Notes under the pieces: generated by a model
Seen by the model: the letters and a program-made list of their open reading frames with translations, nothing else
Told to the model about the DNA's origin: nothing
Databases searched by the model: none
Source of the DNA: Gammaproteobacteria bacterium
GTDB taxonomy: Bacteria; Pseudomonadota; Gammaproteobacteria; S012-40
Direction of reading: 5' to 3'
Assembly: GCA_015491615.1 (NCBI GenBank)
Contig: WFVN01000206.1
Span: 1-12,481, forward strand
Length of the DNA stretch: 12,481 bases
Position numbers and translations under genes: made by a program
In this document: positions 1-6,165 of the stretch, piece by piece
How positions within the stretch are numbered: the first letter of the stretch is position 1
How the letters are laid out: every line of letters begins with the position of its first letter

Positions 1-1803
1 CGTGTACGCCTCCTGGGGGTGGGCGCGGCCCCCGCTACCACGGATGCGGGCATCCCGTCCACCCGGGGCGAGGCCGTCGTCGATCGTGCCGAGGCCCTCT
101 ATCGTCGGGCCCGCGCCGCCCTCACCCGGGGCGAGAACGACCAGGCCGTGCTCCTCTTCTCCCAACTCCTGGAACTGCCCGACAACCCCTTCTCGCGCGA
201 ATCCCTGGAATACCTCGGGGTGGCACGCGAGCGCAGCGGCCAAGGGGAGCGGGCGCGGCAGATCTACCAGGACTACTTGCAGCGCTACCCGGACAGCCCC
301 CGCGCCGCTACCGTCCGCCAGCGCCTCCTCGCTTTGGAGGCGCGCCTCGGCTTGCGCGAGGCACCGCGCCTGCGCCGTAGCGAGCGTCGCACCAACCCCC
401 AGGCCCCGGCCGTGCGCCGCGACCACTTCGGGCGCGTGTATCAGGTCATCTATAACGCTTTCCTGAAACCCGAGAACGGCGTTTCCCGGCGCGCCCGTCG
501 GCAGTCCCTCACCTACGCCGATCTCAGCATCCGTCGGCGCGGCCTGGACAGCCAATGGCGTACCGTCCTGAGCGGCAGCTACGAATATGACTTCCTCGCC
601 GTCGACGATGCCGACGAGCGCCCCGCCCGTTTTCGTATCCGTTCCGCCTACCTGGACTACGAGGGCGAGCGTCGCGGCCTGGATTTCACCCTCGGTCGCC
701 AAGCGGTACCCACCGGGGGTGTCTTCGGGCGCTTCGACGGCGCCCGCCTGGCCTATCGGGTGCACCGCGCCGTGCGCCTCAACGCCGTCGCCGGCGCTCC
801 CGTGGATTACCTCGATCCGGAACGCGTCCAGACGCAACGTCCTTTGGTTGGTGTCGGCCTCGCTCTGGAAGAACCCATGCCTTACTGGAACGCCAACGCC
901 TACCTCATCGAACAGCGTGCCGACGGACTCGTGGACCGACGCGCCACCGGAGCTGACCTGCGTTACTTCCGTGATGACCGCAGTGCCTTCCTCGTCCTCG
1001 ACTACGATCTCGGTTACCGCGTCCTCAACATCATCACCGCCCATCTGGGGAAACGCCTGGGCGGAGCCACCCGTCTCAATCTGCATCTGGACCACCGGCG
1101 CAGCCCCACCCTCCTTACCAGCAACGCCCTCCGTGGCGTCACCGACATCCCCGACGACGAATATCCCGTCCTCGGCCTGAGCTCCGCCGAGGCGCTGCGC
1201 GCCATCAAGGCCGATCCGCGCCTCGCCACCCTCGCTGCCCACGTGGACGAACGGATCATCCGCGATCGCGCCCTGGCCAACACCGGCGAGACCGACCTCG
1301 TCACCCTCGGCCTCATCCACGACCTCGGTCCACGCGTGCAAGTGAACGGCAACCTCAACTGGACCCGTACCCGCGAGGCGATCCCTGTCCTCACCACCGA
1401 GGACCTCCTGGCCGTTTCTCCGCCGCGCACCGTCATCGACGATCGCAGCATCAACACCCAGCTCGTCCTGCGCGACTATCTCGTTCCCCGCGACATGTTC
1501 CTCCTCTCTCTCAAACTGGGCGATACCTCCACACAGCGTATCGCCAGCGTCGGCGGCGTCGTTCGCCGGCCTTTCGGCCCGCTCTGGCGCCTGGAGGGGC
1601 GCTTGCGAGTGGAATACACCCGCCGCAAGGGCGACGAGACGTGGCGTGCGGGCAAAGTGTCGCCGGCGGTGAAGCTCGACTACCGACCGAACAAACGCCT
1701 TGCCCTGGATCTGGAAACGGGACTGGATTGGTATCGCACGCAACGACCCAACGGCGACTACCGGTGGACCTACTTCAATCTAGGGCTGCAACTGAATTTC
1801 TGA
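1..1803 (+). CDS. TPR-containing outer-membrane beta-barrel protein (5' truncated)
   Basis: The frame is open from the first base and gives 600 visible residues. A GTG at 19 could be a start, but no ribosome site precedes it and the coding pattern continues to the window edge, so the N-terminus is probably missing. Residues about 28-113 look like TPR helices (for example YRRARAALTRGENDQAVLLF, then YQDYLQRYPDSPRAA), a periplasmic protein-interaction fold. From about residue 135 onward the protein alternates polar and hydrophobic residues with many Tyr, Arg and Asp, as expected of a porin-like beta-barrel. It ends in NLGLQLNF: a final Phe with alternating hydrophobics is the usual recognition signal of outer-membrane barrels. 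I do not recognise the family. The likely picture is a barrel with a periplasmic TPR arm, perhaps for export or surface assembly (inference). The next gene begins 11 bp downstream, so the two are probably cotranscribed. Confidence 0.75.
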   Translation, partial: RVRLLGVGAAPATTDAGIPSTRGEAVVDRAEALYRRARAALTRGENDQAVLLFSQLLELPDNPFSRESLEYLGVARERSGQGERARQIYQDYLQRYPDSPRAATVRQRLLALEARLGLREAPRLRRSERRTNPQAPAVRRDHFGRVYQVIYNAFLKPENGVSRRARRQSLTYADLSIRRRGLDSQWRTVLSGSYEYDFLAVDDADERPARFRIRSAYLDYEGERRGLDFTLGRQAVPTGGVFGRFDGARLAYRVHRAVRLNAVAGAPVDYLDPERVQTQRPLVGVGLALEEPMPYWNANAYLIEQRADGLVDRRATGADLRYFRDDRSAFLVLDYDLGYRVLNIITAHLGKRLGGATRLNLHLDHRRSPTLLTSNALRGVTDIPDDEYPVLGLSSAEALRAIKADPRLATLAAHVDERIIRDRALANTGETDLVTLGLIHDLGPRVQVNGNLNWTRTREAIPVLTTEDLLAVSPPRTVIDDRSINTQLVLRDYLVPRDMFLLSLKLGDTSTQRIASVGGVVRRPFGPLWRLEGRLRVEYTRRKGDETWRAGKVSPAVKLDYRPNKRLALDLETGLDWYRTQRPNGDYRWTYFNLGLQLNF

Positions 1804-1814
1804 CGGAGATCCCC

Positions 1815-2267
1815 ATGGCAGAGCGAAACCGTTACCTGATTCCCGCCCTGGGGACGTTGCTCGTCCTTGCCGGTGCCGCTGCCCATTTTCTCACCGCTCC
1901 GGAGCGCATCCTCGAAGGGGTGCACATCCTCGACGAGGGGGGGCGTCCGCTGGTAGAGATCCATTTCACCGTGCCCGTGCGTCAGGAAGGGGTGCTCCCG
2001 GAGGGCGGCATGGGTGCCCTGGTGCAGGTGAAGTTGCGCACTCCCATGGTCGCCGCCGACCACCACGACGAATATTTGGGGCGCGCCGGCATTGTCGGCG
2101 GCGACCGGCGCGTGCCCCTCACCGATGTCGCCTACGAAGCCCGGGTCCCTGGTGGCCCCCTGCTCACTCTACGTTTCGAGCGCCCGGTGCGCTTCCGGCT
2201 GGGTGACCGTGATGACCGCACGCGCCTACGCCTGCTCATCGAAGAAGTCCCGGCCGACGCCGGTTGA
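1815..2267 (+). CDS. small membrane-anchored periplasmic protein of unknown function
   Basis: This encodes 150 residues starting at ATG 1815, preceded by GGAG at 1805-1808, a good ribosome site. Residues about 7-24 (LIPALGTLLVLAGAAAHF) form one hydrophobic segment that is either an uncleaved anchor or a signal peptide. The remaining 125 residues are rich in beta-strand patterns (PLVEIHFTVPV, PLLTLRFERPVRFRL, TRLRLLIEEV). These loosely recall small periplasmic beta domains such as AMIN, but I cannot make a firm assignment. There is no cysteine. It follows the TPR/barrel gene by 11 bp in the same direction and is almost certainly in its operon, which suggests an inner-membrane or periplasmic partner of that barrel (inference). 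It ends 59 bp before the convergent ankyrin gene. Confidence 0.75.
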   Translation: MAERNRYLIPALGTLLVLAGAAAHFLTAPERILEGVHILDEGGRPLVEIHFTVPVRQEGVLPEGGMGALVQVKLRTPMVAADHHDEYLGRAGIVGGDRRVPLTDVAYEARVPGGPLLTLRFERPVRFRLGDRDDRTRLRLLIEEVPADAG

Positions 2268-2295
2268 AAACCATCCCGGCCCCGTACCCGCAATC

Positions 2296-2311
2296 CATCC
2301 ACGCGTGGATG
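2296..2311. other. perfect 16-bp palindrome in a convergent intergenic gap
   Basis: CATCCACGCGTGGATG reads the same on both strands and lies in the 59-bp gap between two convergent stop codons. As RNA it can fold into a 6-bp stem with a CGCG loop in either direction. It has no T-run on either side, so it is not a classical intrinsic terminator. It could be a weak bidirectional transcription barrier, a protein site, or chance. Confidence 0.35.
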
Positions 2312-2326
2312 CGGAGGACGGGCGTT

Positions 2327-3973
2327 TCAGCTCCTGCCGGGCGGCAGCGGTAGAGGAGAACGGGCACCGTGCGATTCCAGCAGGCGAGCGAGTTCTGGGT
2401 GGCCGTAGGCGCGTGCTAGGAACAGGGCGTCGCGGCCGCGGCGGTCGCGGGGGTGGGTGTCGGCGCCGAAGGCGAGGAGGGCGCGCGCCACCGCCGTGCG
2501 CCCGAGGGCGGCGGCGAGCATGAGAGGGGTGCGGCCCCAGTGGTCGGTGGCGTCCACCGGATGGCCCGCCGCCAGCAGGTGTTCGATCACTGCTGGCTCG
2601 CCGCCGAGGACAGCATGGTGCAGGGCGCTGCGCCCGCGCTGGTCGCGGGCGGTGAGGGCGGCGCCGCCGCGCAGAAGGGTGGCGACGAGGGCCGCGCGGC
2701 CGTCGGCGGCGGCAATCATCAAGGGGGTGCGACCGGCGCTATCGGCATCATCCAGGGGTGCGCGACCGCGAACCAGGGCGGCGAGAGTCAGGCGGTGGCC
2801 GAGGGCGGCGGCGAGCAGGGCAGCGGTCTCACCGTAGCGGTTGCGTGCCCGCGCGTCGGCCCCGAGGACGAGGAGGGCACGCACGGTGGCGGCGCGGTCC
2901 AGGCGCACGGCGCTCAGGAGGGGGGTGTCGCGGTGCACCGGCTCGCGCGCCTTCGGGTCCGCCCCCGCCCGCACCAGGTCGCGGACGATGGCGGTGCGCC
3001 CGGCGCGTGCCGCCACCAGCAAGGGGGTGAGGCGGGCCTCGTCGCGCCGCTCCAGGTCCGGTTTGCGAGGCAACAGACGGCGCACCAAGCGCGTGTCGCC
3101 CAGATAGACGGCCAGCATGAGGGGCGTGCGACCGCGCGCGTCGGGCAGATCCAGGGTCGCCCGGCGCGCCGCCAGCAGGTCCACCGCCTCGGCTTGCCCG
3201 TAGGCCACCGCCAAGTGCAGGGGGGTATCGCCGCTGCGGTTCTTGCGCGTGGCGTCGGCACCGTGTCGCAAGAGGACATCCACCACTGGAGCGAAGCCGA
3301 GACGAGCGGCGACATGCAGGGCCGTCTCGCCGGCCCCGTTGGCGTGGTCCGCCTGCGCCCCCGCCTCCAGAAGCAGGGCCACCGCCCGCGCGTGACCGTA
3401 AAGGGCGGCGATGATCAAGGGGGTGTCGCCGAAGGTGTCGGCGGCGTCCACCGTCGCTTTGCGGCGCAGGAGAGGGCGCAGGGCGTCTATGTCGCCGACC
3501 GCCGCCGCCCAGCGGAGGATCTGGCCCGCGTCCGCCGGAGGCTGCAGGCGTTCCCCCAGGCGCACCAGGCGCAGGGCCTCCTCGGCCCGCTGCGCCAACT
3601 TGCGGCGCGCCGGTTCGTGGCCGGCGCGGGCGGCGCGGCGCAGCCAGGCGAGGGCCGCCTCCCCGTCGCGCACCCCACCCAGGCCCAGGTGCAGGCACTG
3701 GGCGAGCTGGTACTGGGCCGGGGGCAGGCCCGCCTCGGCGGCGCGGGCGAACCAGTCGCAGGCGGCCTGCGGGTTCTTCGCCACCCCCTGGCCGTTGCGG
3801 TAGAGCCCCCCCAGTAGGTACTGGGCTTCAGGCAGCCCCCCCTCGGCGAGGGGACGCAGGGCCGCCAGGGCGCGGGGGAAATCCCCCAGGCGCAGGACCT
3901 CGCGCACCCCGGAGAGGTCCTGGGCGGCGGCCGGCAGGGCGAGCAGGAAACAGAGAGCGACGAGGCGGCGCAT
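2327..3973 (-). CDS. exported Sel1-repeat plus ankyrin-repeat protein
   Basis: This encodes 548 residues. Residues 1-18 are a signal peptide (MRRLVALCFLLALPAAAQ), with likely cleavage after AAA or AAAQ. Two Sel1-like repeats follow at about 48-83 and 84-119 (AQYLLGGLYRNGQGVAKN, AQYQLAQCLHLGLGG). From about 150 to 536 there are 11-12 ankyrin repeats of 33 residues with the typical G-TPL--AA--G----V--LL--GA pattern; clear ones begin near 180, 213, 247, 280, 380, 413, 446 and 479. The protein should be periplasmic and act by binding other proteins. No catalytic motif is visible and the partner is unknown. It is transcribed alone, divergent from trmJ and convergent with the envelope pair. A TATAAT box lies only 6 bases before the ATG and there is no Shine-Dalgarno sequence, so the mRNA may be leaderless. 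No alternative start would preserve the signal peptide. Confidence 0.9.
   Translation of the reverse strand: MRRLVALCFLLALPAAAQDLSGVREVLRLGDFPRALAALRPLAEGGLPEAQYLLGGLYRNGQGVAKNPQAACDWFARAAEAGLPPAQYQLAQCLHLGLGGVRDGEAALAWLRRAARAGHEPARRKLAQRAEEALRLVRLGERLQPPADAGQILRWAAAVGDIDALRPLLRRKATVDAADTFGDTPLIIAALYGHARAVALLLEAGAQADHANGAGETALHVAARLGFAPVVDVLLRHGADATRKNRSGDTPLHLAVAYGQAEAVDLLAARRATLDLPDARGRTPLMLAVYLGDTRLVRRLLPRKPDLERRDEARLTPLLVAARAGRTAIVRDLVRAGADPKAREPVHRDTPLLSAVRLDRAATVRALLVLGADARARNRYGETAALLAAALGHRLTLAALVRGRAPLDDADSAGRTPLMIAAADGRAALVATLLRGGAALTARDQRGRSALHHAVLGGEPAVIEHLLAAGHPVDATDHWGRTPLMLAAALGRTAVARALLAFGADTHPRDRRGRDALFLARAYGHPELARLLESHGARSPLPLPPGRS
2370..3530 (-). repeat. 99-bp tandem periodicity encoding ankyrin repeats
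   Basis: Within the ankyrin gene similar blocks recur about every 99 bp, seen on the plus strand as variants of atcaaGGGGGTGcgacc and agcatgaGGGGcGTGcg (near 2521, 2719, 3117, 3413). They encode the G-TPLM/L-AA turn of successive 33-residue ankyrin repeats. The units have diverged, so this is a protein repeat and not a recent DNA amplification. Confidence 0.7.
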
Positions 3974-3979
3974 GGGGTG

Positions 3980-3985
3980 ATTATA
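3980..3985 (-). promoter_or_regulatory. -10 box immediately before the Sel1/ankyrin start codon
   Basis: The minus strand reads TATAAT, an exact consensus -10, then CACCCC, then the ATG at 3973. Transcription normally starts about 7 bases after a -10, which would put +1 at or next to the A of ATG and give a leaderless mRNA. The matching -35 is poor. The lack of any ribosome site upstream of the ATG fits this reading. Confidence 0.5.
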
Positions 3986-4009
3986 GCGGCCGGCGGCCCC
4001 GGGCCTTCA

Positions 4010-4018
4010 TGCTAAACT
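4010..4018 (+). promoter_or_regulatory. extended -10 promoter of trmJ-cysE
   Basis: TGCTAAACT is an extended -10 (TGn followed by TAAACT), without a recognisable -35. It would start transcription near 4025, leaving a leader of about 20 bases before the chosen trmJ start. Because it overlaps the ATG at 4009, it argues against that ATG being the real start. Confidence 0.45.
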
Positions 4019-4044
4019 CGCGTTTTGCGTCACAAGCCATGCTC

Positions 4045-4782
4045 ATGAATCCATTGGACATCCGTATCGTGCTGGTGGAGCCCACCCATCCGGGCAATAT
4101 CGGTGCCAGCGCGCGGGCGATGAAGAACATGGGGCTGGCGCACCTGCATTTGGTACGTCCGCGCCATTTCCCCCACGCCGAGGCCACCGCCCGCGCCTCC
4201 GGCGCCGACGACCTGCTGGCCCGGGTGCGGGTGCACGAGCGCCTGGAGGACGCCGTCGCCGACTGCGCCCTGGTCATCGGCGCCAGCGCCCGGCGACGCA
4301 CTATCGAGTGGCCCACCCTCACCCCCCGCGAGGCCGCGCCCAAGATCCTCGCCACCGCCGCCGAGGCGCCGGTGGCCCTCCTCTTCGGGCGCGAGCACGC
4401 CGGCCTCACCAACGCCGAACTGGACTGCTGCCACGCCCTCCTGCACATCCCCGTGAATCCCGAGTACCCCTCCCTCAACCTGGGGGCGGCGGTGCAGGTG
4501 GTGGCCTACGAGCTGTTCCTCGCCCGCCAGGGGACGCAGGTCCCGAAGGCGGGGCACGTCCCCGCGTCGGCGGCGGCCATGGAGGCCTTTTACCGGCACC
4601 TGGAGGAGACCCTGGTGGACATCGGCTTCCTCAATCCGGACAACCCCAAGCAGGCCATGCGCCGCCTGCGCCGCCTGTTCAACCGCGCTGCCCCCGACGA
4701 ACGAGAAGTGAACCTCTTGCGCGGCATCCTCTCCGCCGCCCAGGGGGCCAAGTGGCGCCGCGCGCGCCGGGAGACAGAGTAA
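4045..4782 (+). CDS. trmJ: tRNA (cytidine/uridine-2'-O-)-methyltransferase TrmJ
   Basis: A SPOUT-class methyltransferase that uses S-adenosylmethionine to 2'-O-methylate position 32 of the tRNA anticodon loop in the cytoplasm. The 245 residues match the E. coli length (246). Visible signatures are IRIVLVEPTHPGNIGASARAM near the N-terminus, the knot motif LFGREHAGLTNAEL, and PEYPSLNLGAAVQVVAYEL, which forms the cofactor-binding trefoil knot. The C-terminal part (FYRHLEETL, RRLRRLFNRA, EVNLLRGILS) also matches TrmJ. Start choice: ATG 4045 gives MNPLDIRIVL, the usual spacing to the first strand. ATG 4039 (two residues longer) is nearly as good, while ATG 4009 overlaps a likely -10 box. None has a clear ribosome site. 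The stop overlaps the cysE start (TAATG), implying coupled translation. Confidence 0.93.
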   Translation: MNPLDIRIVLVEPTHPGNIGASARAMKNMGLAHLHLVRPRHFPHAEATARASGADDLLARVRVHERLEDAVADCALVIGASARRRTIEWPTLTPREAAPKILATAAEAPVALLFGREHAGLTNAELDCCHALLHIPVNPEYPSLNLGAAVQVVAYELFLARQGTQVPKAGHVPASAAAMEAFYRHLEETLVDIGFLNPDNPKQAMRRLRRLFNRAAPDEREVNLLRGILSAAQGAKWRRARRETE

Positions 4783-5591
4783 TGTTGCGCCACTTGCGCG
4801 AAGACGTGGCGGTGGTCTTCGAACGCGATCCCGCGGCGCGCAACCGCTGGGAGGTGGTCACTCTCTACCCGGGTCTGCATGCGGTGTGGCTGCATCGCCT
4901 CAGTCATGCCCTGTGGCGGCGGGGCCTGCACTGGCCGGCGCGCGCTCTGGCCCACCTGGGGCGCTGGCTCACCGGCATCGAGATCCACCCCGGCGCGCGC
5001 CTGGGCCGACGGGTGTTCATCGACCACGGTATGGGCGTGGTCATCGGCGAGACCGCCGAAGTGGGGGACGACTGTACCCTCTACCACGGCGTCACTCTGG
5101 GCGGTACTTCCTGGGAGAGAGGCAAGCGTCACCCGACCCTGGGGCGCGACGTGGTGGTGGGGGCGGGGGCCAAGATCCTCGGCCCGGTGACCATCGGCGA
5201 CGGTGCCCGCATCGGTTCCAACGCGGTGGTGGTGAAAGACGTCCCCGCCGGTGCCACCGTGGTGGGCGTGCCCGGGCGCCCGGCGGCCCGAGGCGTGAGC
5301 GACGAGGCCCGGGCCCGCCGCCAGGCAATGGCGCGCAAGATGGGTTTCGACGCCTACGGCGTCACCCGCGACATGCCCGACCCCGTGGCCCAGGCCATCG
5401 ACTGCATGCTCGACCACCTGCACCGGGTGGACGAGCGCATAGAGCGCATGTGCCGCACCCTGCACGCCATGGGGGTCGAGATCGACACTTCCGATCTGCC
5501 CGACCTGAAGGCCTGCGAATTGTTCATGACGGGGGAGAAGGACGAAGGGCGAACCGAGGGACAAAAAACCCCGCCCAAGACCGATAAATGA
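4782..5591 (+). CDS. cysE: serine O-acetyltransferase
   Basis: Transfers acetyl from acetyl-CoA to L-serine to give O-acetylserine, the first step of cysteine synthesis. The protein has 269 residues with a short helical N-terminus, as in the bacterial EpsC/NifP-type enzymes, then a left-handed beta-helix of hexapeptide repeats (about 66-165: IEIHPGARLGRRVFIDHGMG, IGETAEVGDDCTL, VVVGAGAKILGPVTIGDGA). Active-site residues visible are His69 (EIHP), the Asp81-His82 pair (FIDHGMG) and His117 (KRHP). E. coli has Asp where this has Glu in the xIHP motif, which is common in this subgroup. The last 19 residues are a charged, probably disordered tail. Its ATG overlaps the trmJ stop by one base, with GGGAG at 4769-4773 as ribosome site. 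It supplies cysteine, the substrate of the desulfurase encoded downstream. Confidence 0.93.
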   Translation: MLRHLREDVAVVFERDPAARNRWEVVTLYPGLHAVWLHRLSHALWRRGLHWPARALAHLGRWLTGIEIHPGARLGRRVFIDHGMGVVIGETAEVGDDCTLYHGVTLGGTSWERGKRHPTLGRDVVVGAGAKILGPVTIGDGARIGSNAVVVKDVPAGATVVGVPGRPAARGVSDEARARRQAMARKMGFDAYGVTRDMPDPVAQAIDCMLDHLHRVDERIERMCRTLHAMGVEIDTSDLPDLKACELFMTGEKDEGRTEGQKTPPKTDK

Positions 5592-5614
5592 TATGGAAAT
5601 TAAATTGACGAAAA

Positions 5615-5623
5615 TGCTATGTT
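5615..5623 (+). promoter_or_regulatory. probable iscR promoter (extended -10)
   Basis: In the 86-bp AT-richer gap between cysE and iscR, TGCTATGTT is an extended -10 and gives a leader of about 47 bases. A TTGACG lies at 5605-5610, too close (7 bases) to be its -35, but it resembles the left half of a type 1 IscR site; the expected right half is not evident. Just after the -10, CTGCC at 5628-5632 and GGCAG at 5639-5643 can pair as a small hairpin. IscR autoregulation is expected from the family, but the operator cannot be placed with confidence. Confidence 0.4.
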
Positions 5624-5677
5624 TAGGCTGCCAACGAGGGCAGGATCGAATTCGCAAGACCGACCGGGGGTAAGACC

Positions 5678-6163
5678 ATGAGACTGACCACCAAGGGCCG
5701 CTACGCGGTGACCGCCATGCTGGATCTGGCCATCCACTATAAGGACGGCCCCATCACCCTGTCCGACATCTCCCGTCGCCAGGGCATCTCCCTTTCCTAT
5801 CTGGAGCAGCTGTTTTCCAAACTGCGCAAGCGTGGTTTGGTGGACAGTGCCCGCGGCCCGGGCGGTGGCTATCGCCTGAGCCGAGACGCCGGCGAGATCG
5901 CCGTCGCCGAGGTGATCGCCGCGGTGGACGAGAACATCGACGTCACCCGCTGCGCCGGCAAGGGCGACTGTCAGGACGGGGAGCCCTGTCTCACCCACGA
6001 GCTGTGGTGCGAGCTGAGCCAGCAGATCCAGGACTTCCTCGCCGGCATCAGCCTGCGTGATCTGGTGGAACGCAAGAACGTGCAGGCCATCTCCCGTCGC
6101 CAGGACGCCCGCGAGGAGGGTGCCGCTTCTCTCGAGCGGGTGGACGTAGTGAGCGCCAACTGA
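5678..6163 (+). CDS. iscR: Fe-S cluster-sensing transcriptional regulator IscR (Rrf2 family)
   Basis: A 161-residue Rrf2-family repressor. The N-terminal winged helix (MRLTTKGRYAVTAMLDLA; SLSYLEQLFSKLRKRGLV; RGPGGGYRLSRD) is nearly identical in pattern to E. coli IscR. The [2Fe-2S] ligands C92, C98, C104 and H107 (RCAGKGDC, PCLTHELW) are all present at the same numbers as in E. coli. By family knowledge, holo-IscR represses its own operon when clusters are plentiful, and apo-IscR acts at other sites. An extra cysteine, C111, lies just after the ligands. The start is ATG 5678, with GGGGG at 5666-5670 as ribosome site. It is the first gene of the block running through the desulfurase and IscA genes. 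Confidence 0.95.
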   Translation: MRLTTKGRYAVTAMLDLAIHYKDGPITLSDISRRQGISLSYLEQLFSKLRKRGLVDSARGPGGGYRLSRDAGEIAVAEVIAAVDENIDVTRCAGKGDCQDGEPCLTHELWCELSQQIQDFLAGISLRDLVERKNVQAISRRQDAREEGAASLERVDVVSAN

Positions 6164-6165
6164 CC

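Noticed and set aside
2453..3817. Long open frame on the plus strand, opposite the ankyrin gene
   Set aside because: It is rich in Gly, Gln and Ala without any domain pattern, and lies opposite a clear signal-peptide/ankyrin protein. High GC suppresses stop codons and makes such shadows common.
4009..4044. ATG 4009 as the trmJ start
   Set aside because: It would add 12 residues not found in the family and coincides with a likely extended -10 element.
5602..5627. Full type 1 IscR operator at the iscR promoter
   Set aside because: Only the TTGAC half is recognisable. The right half and the usual overlap with a proper -35/-10 pair are not convincing, so it is mentioned but not called.
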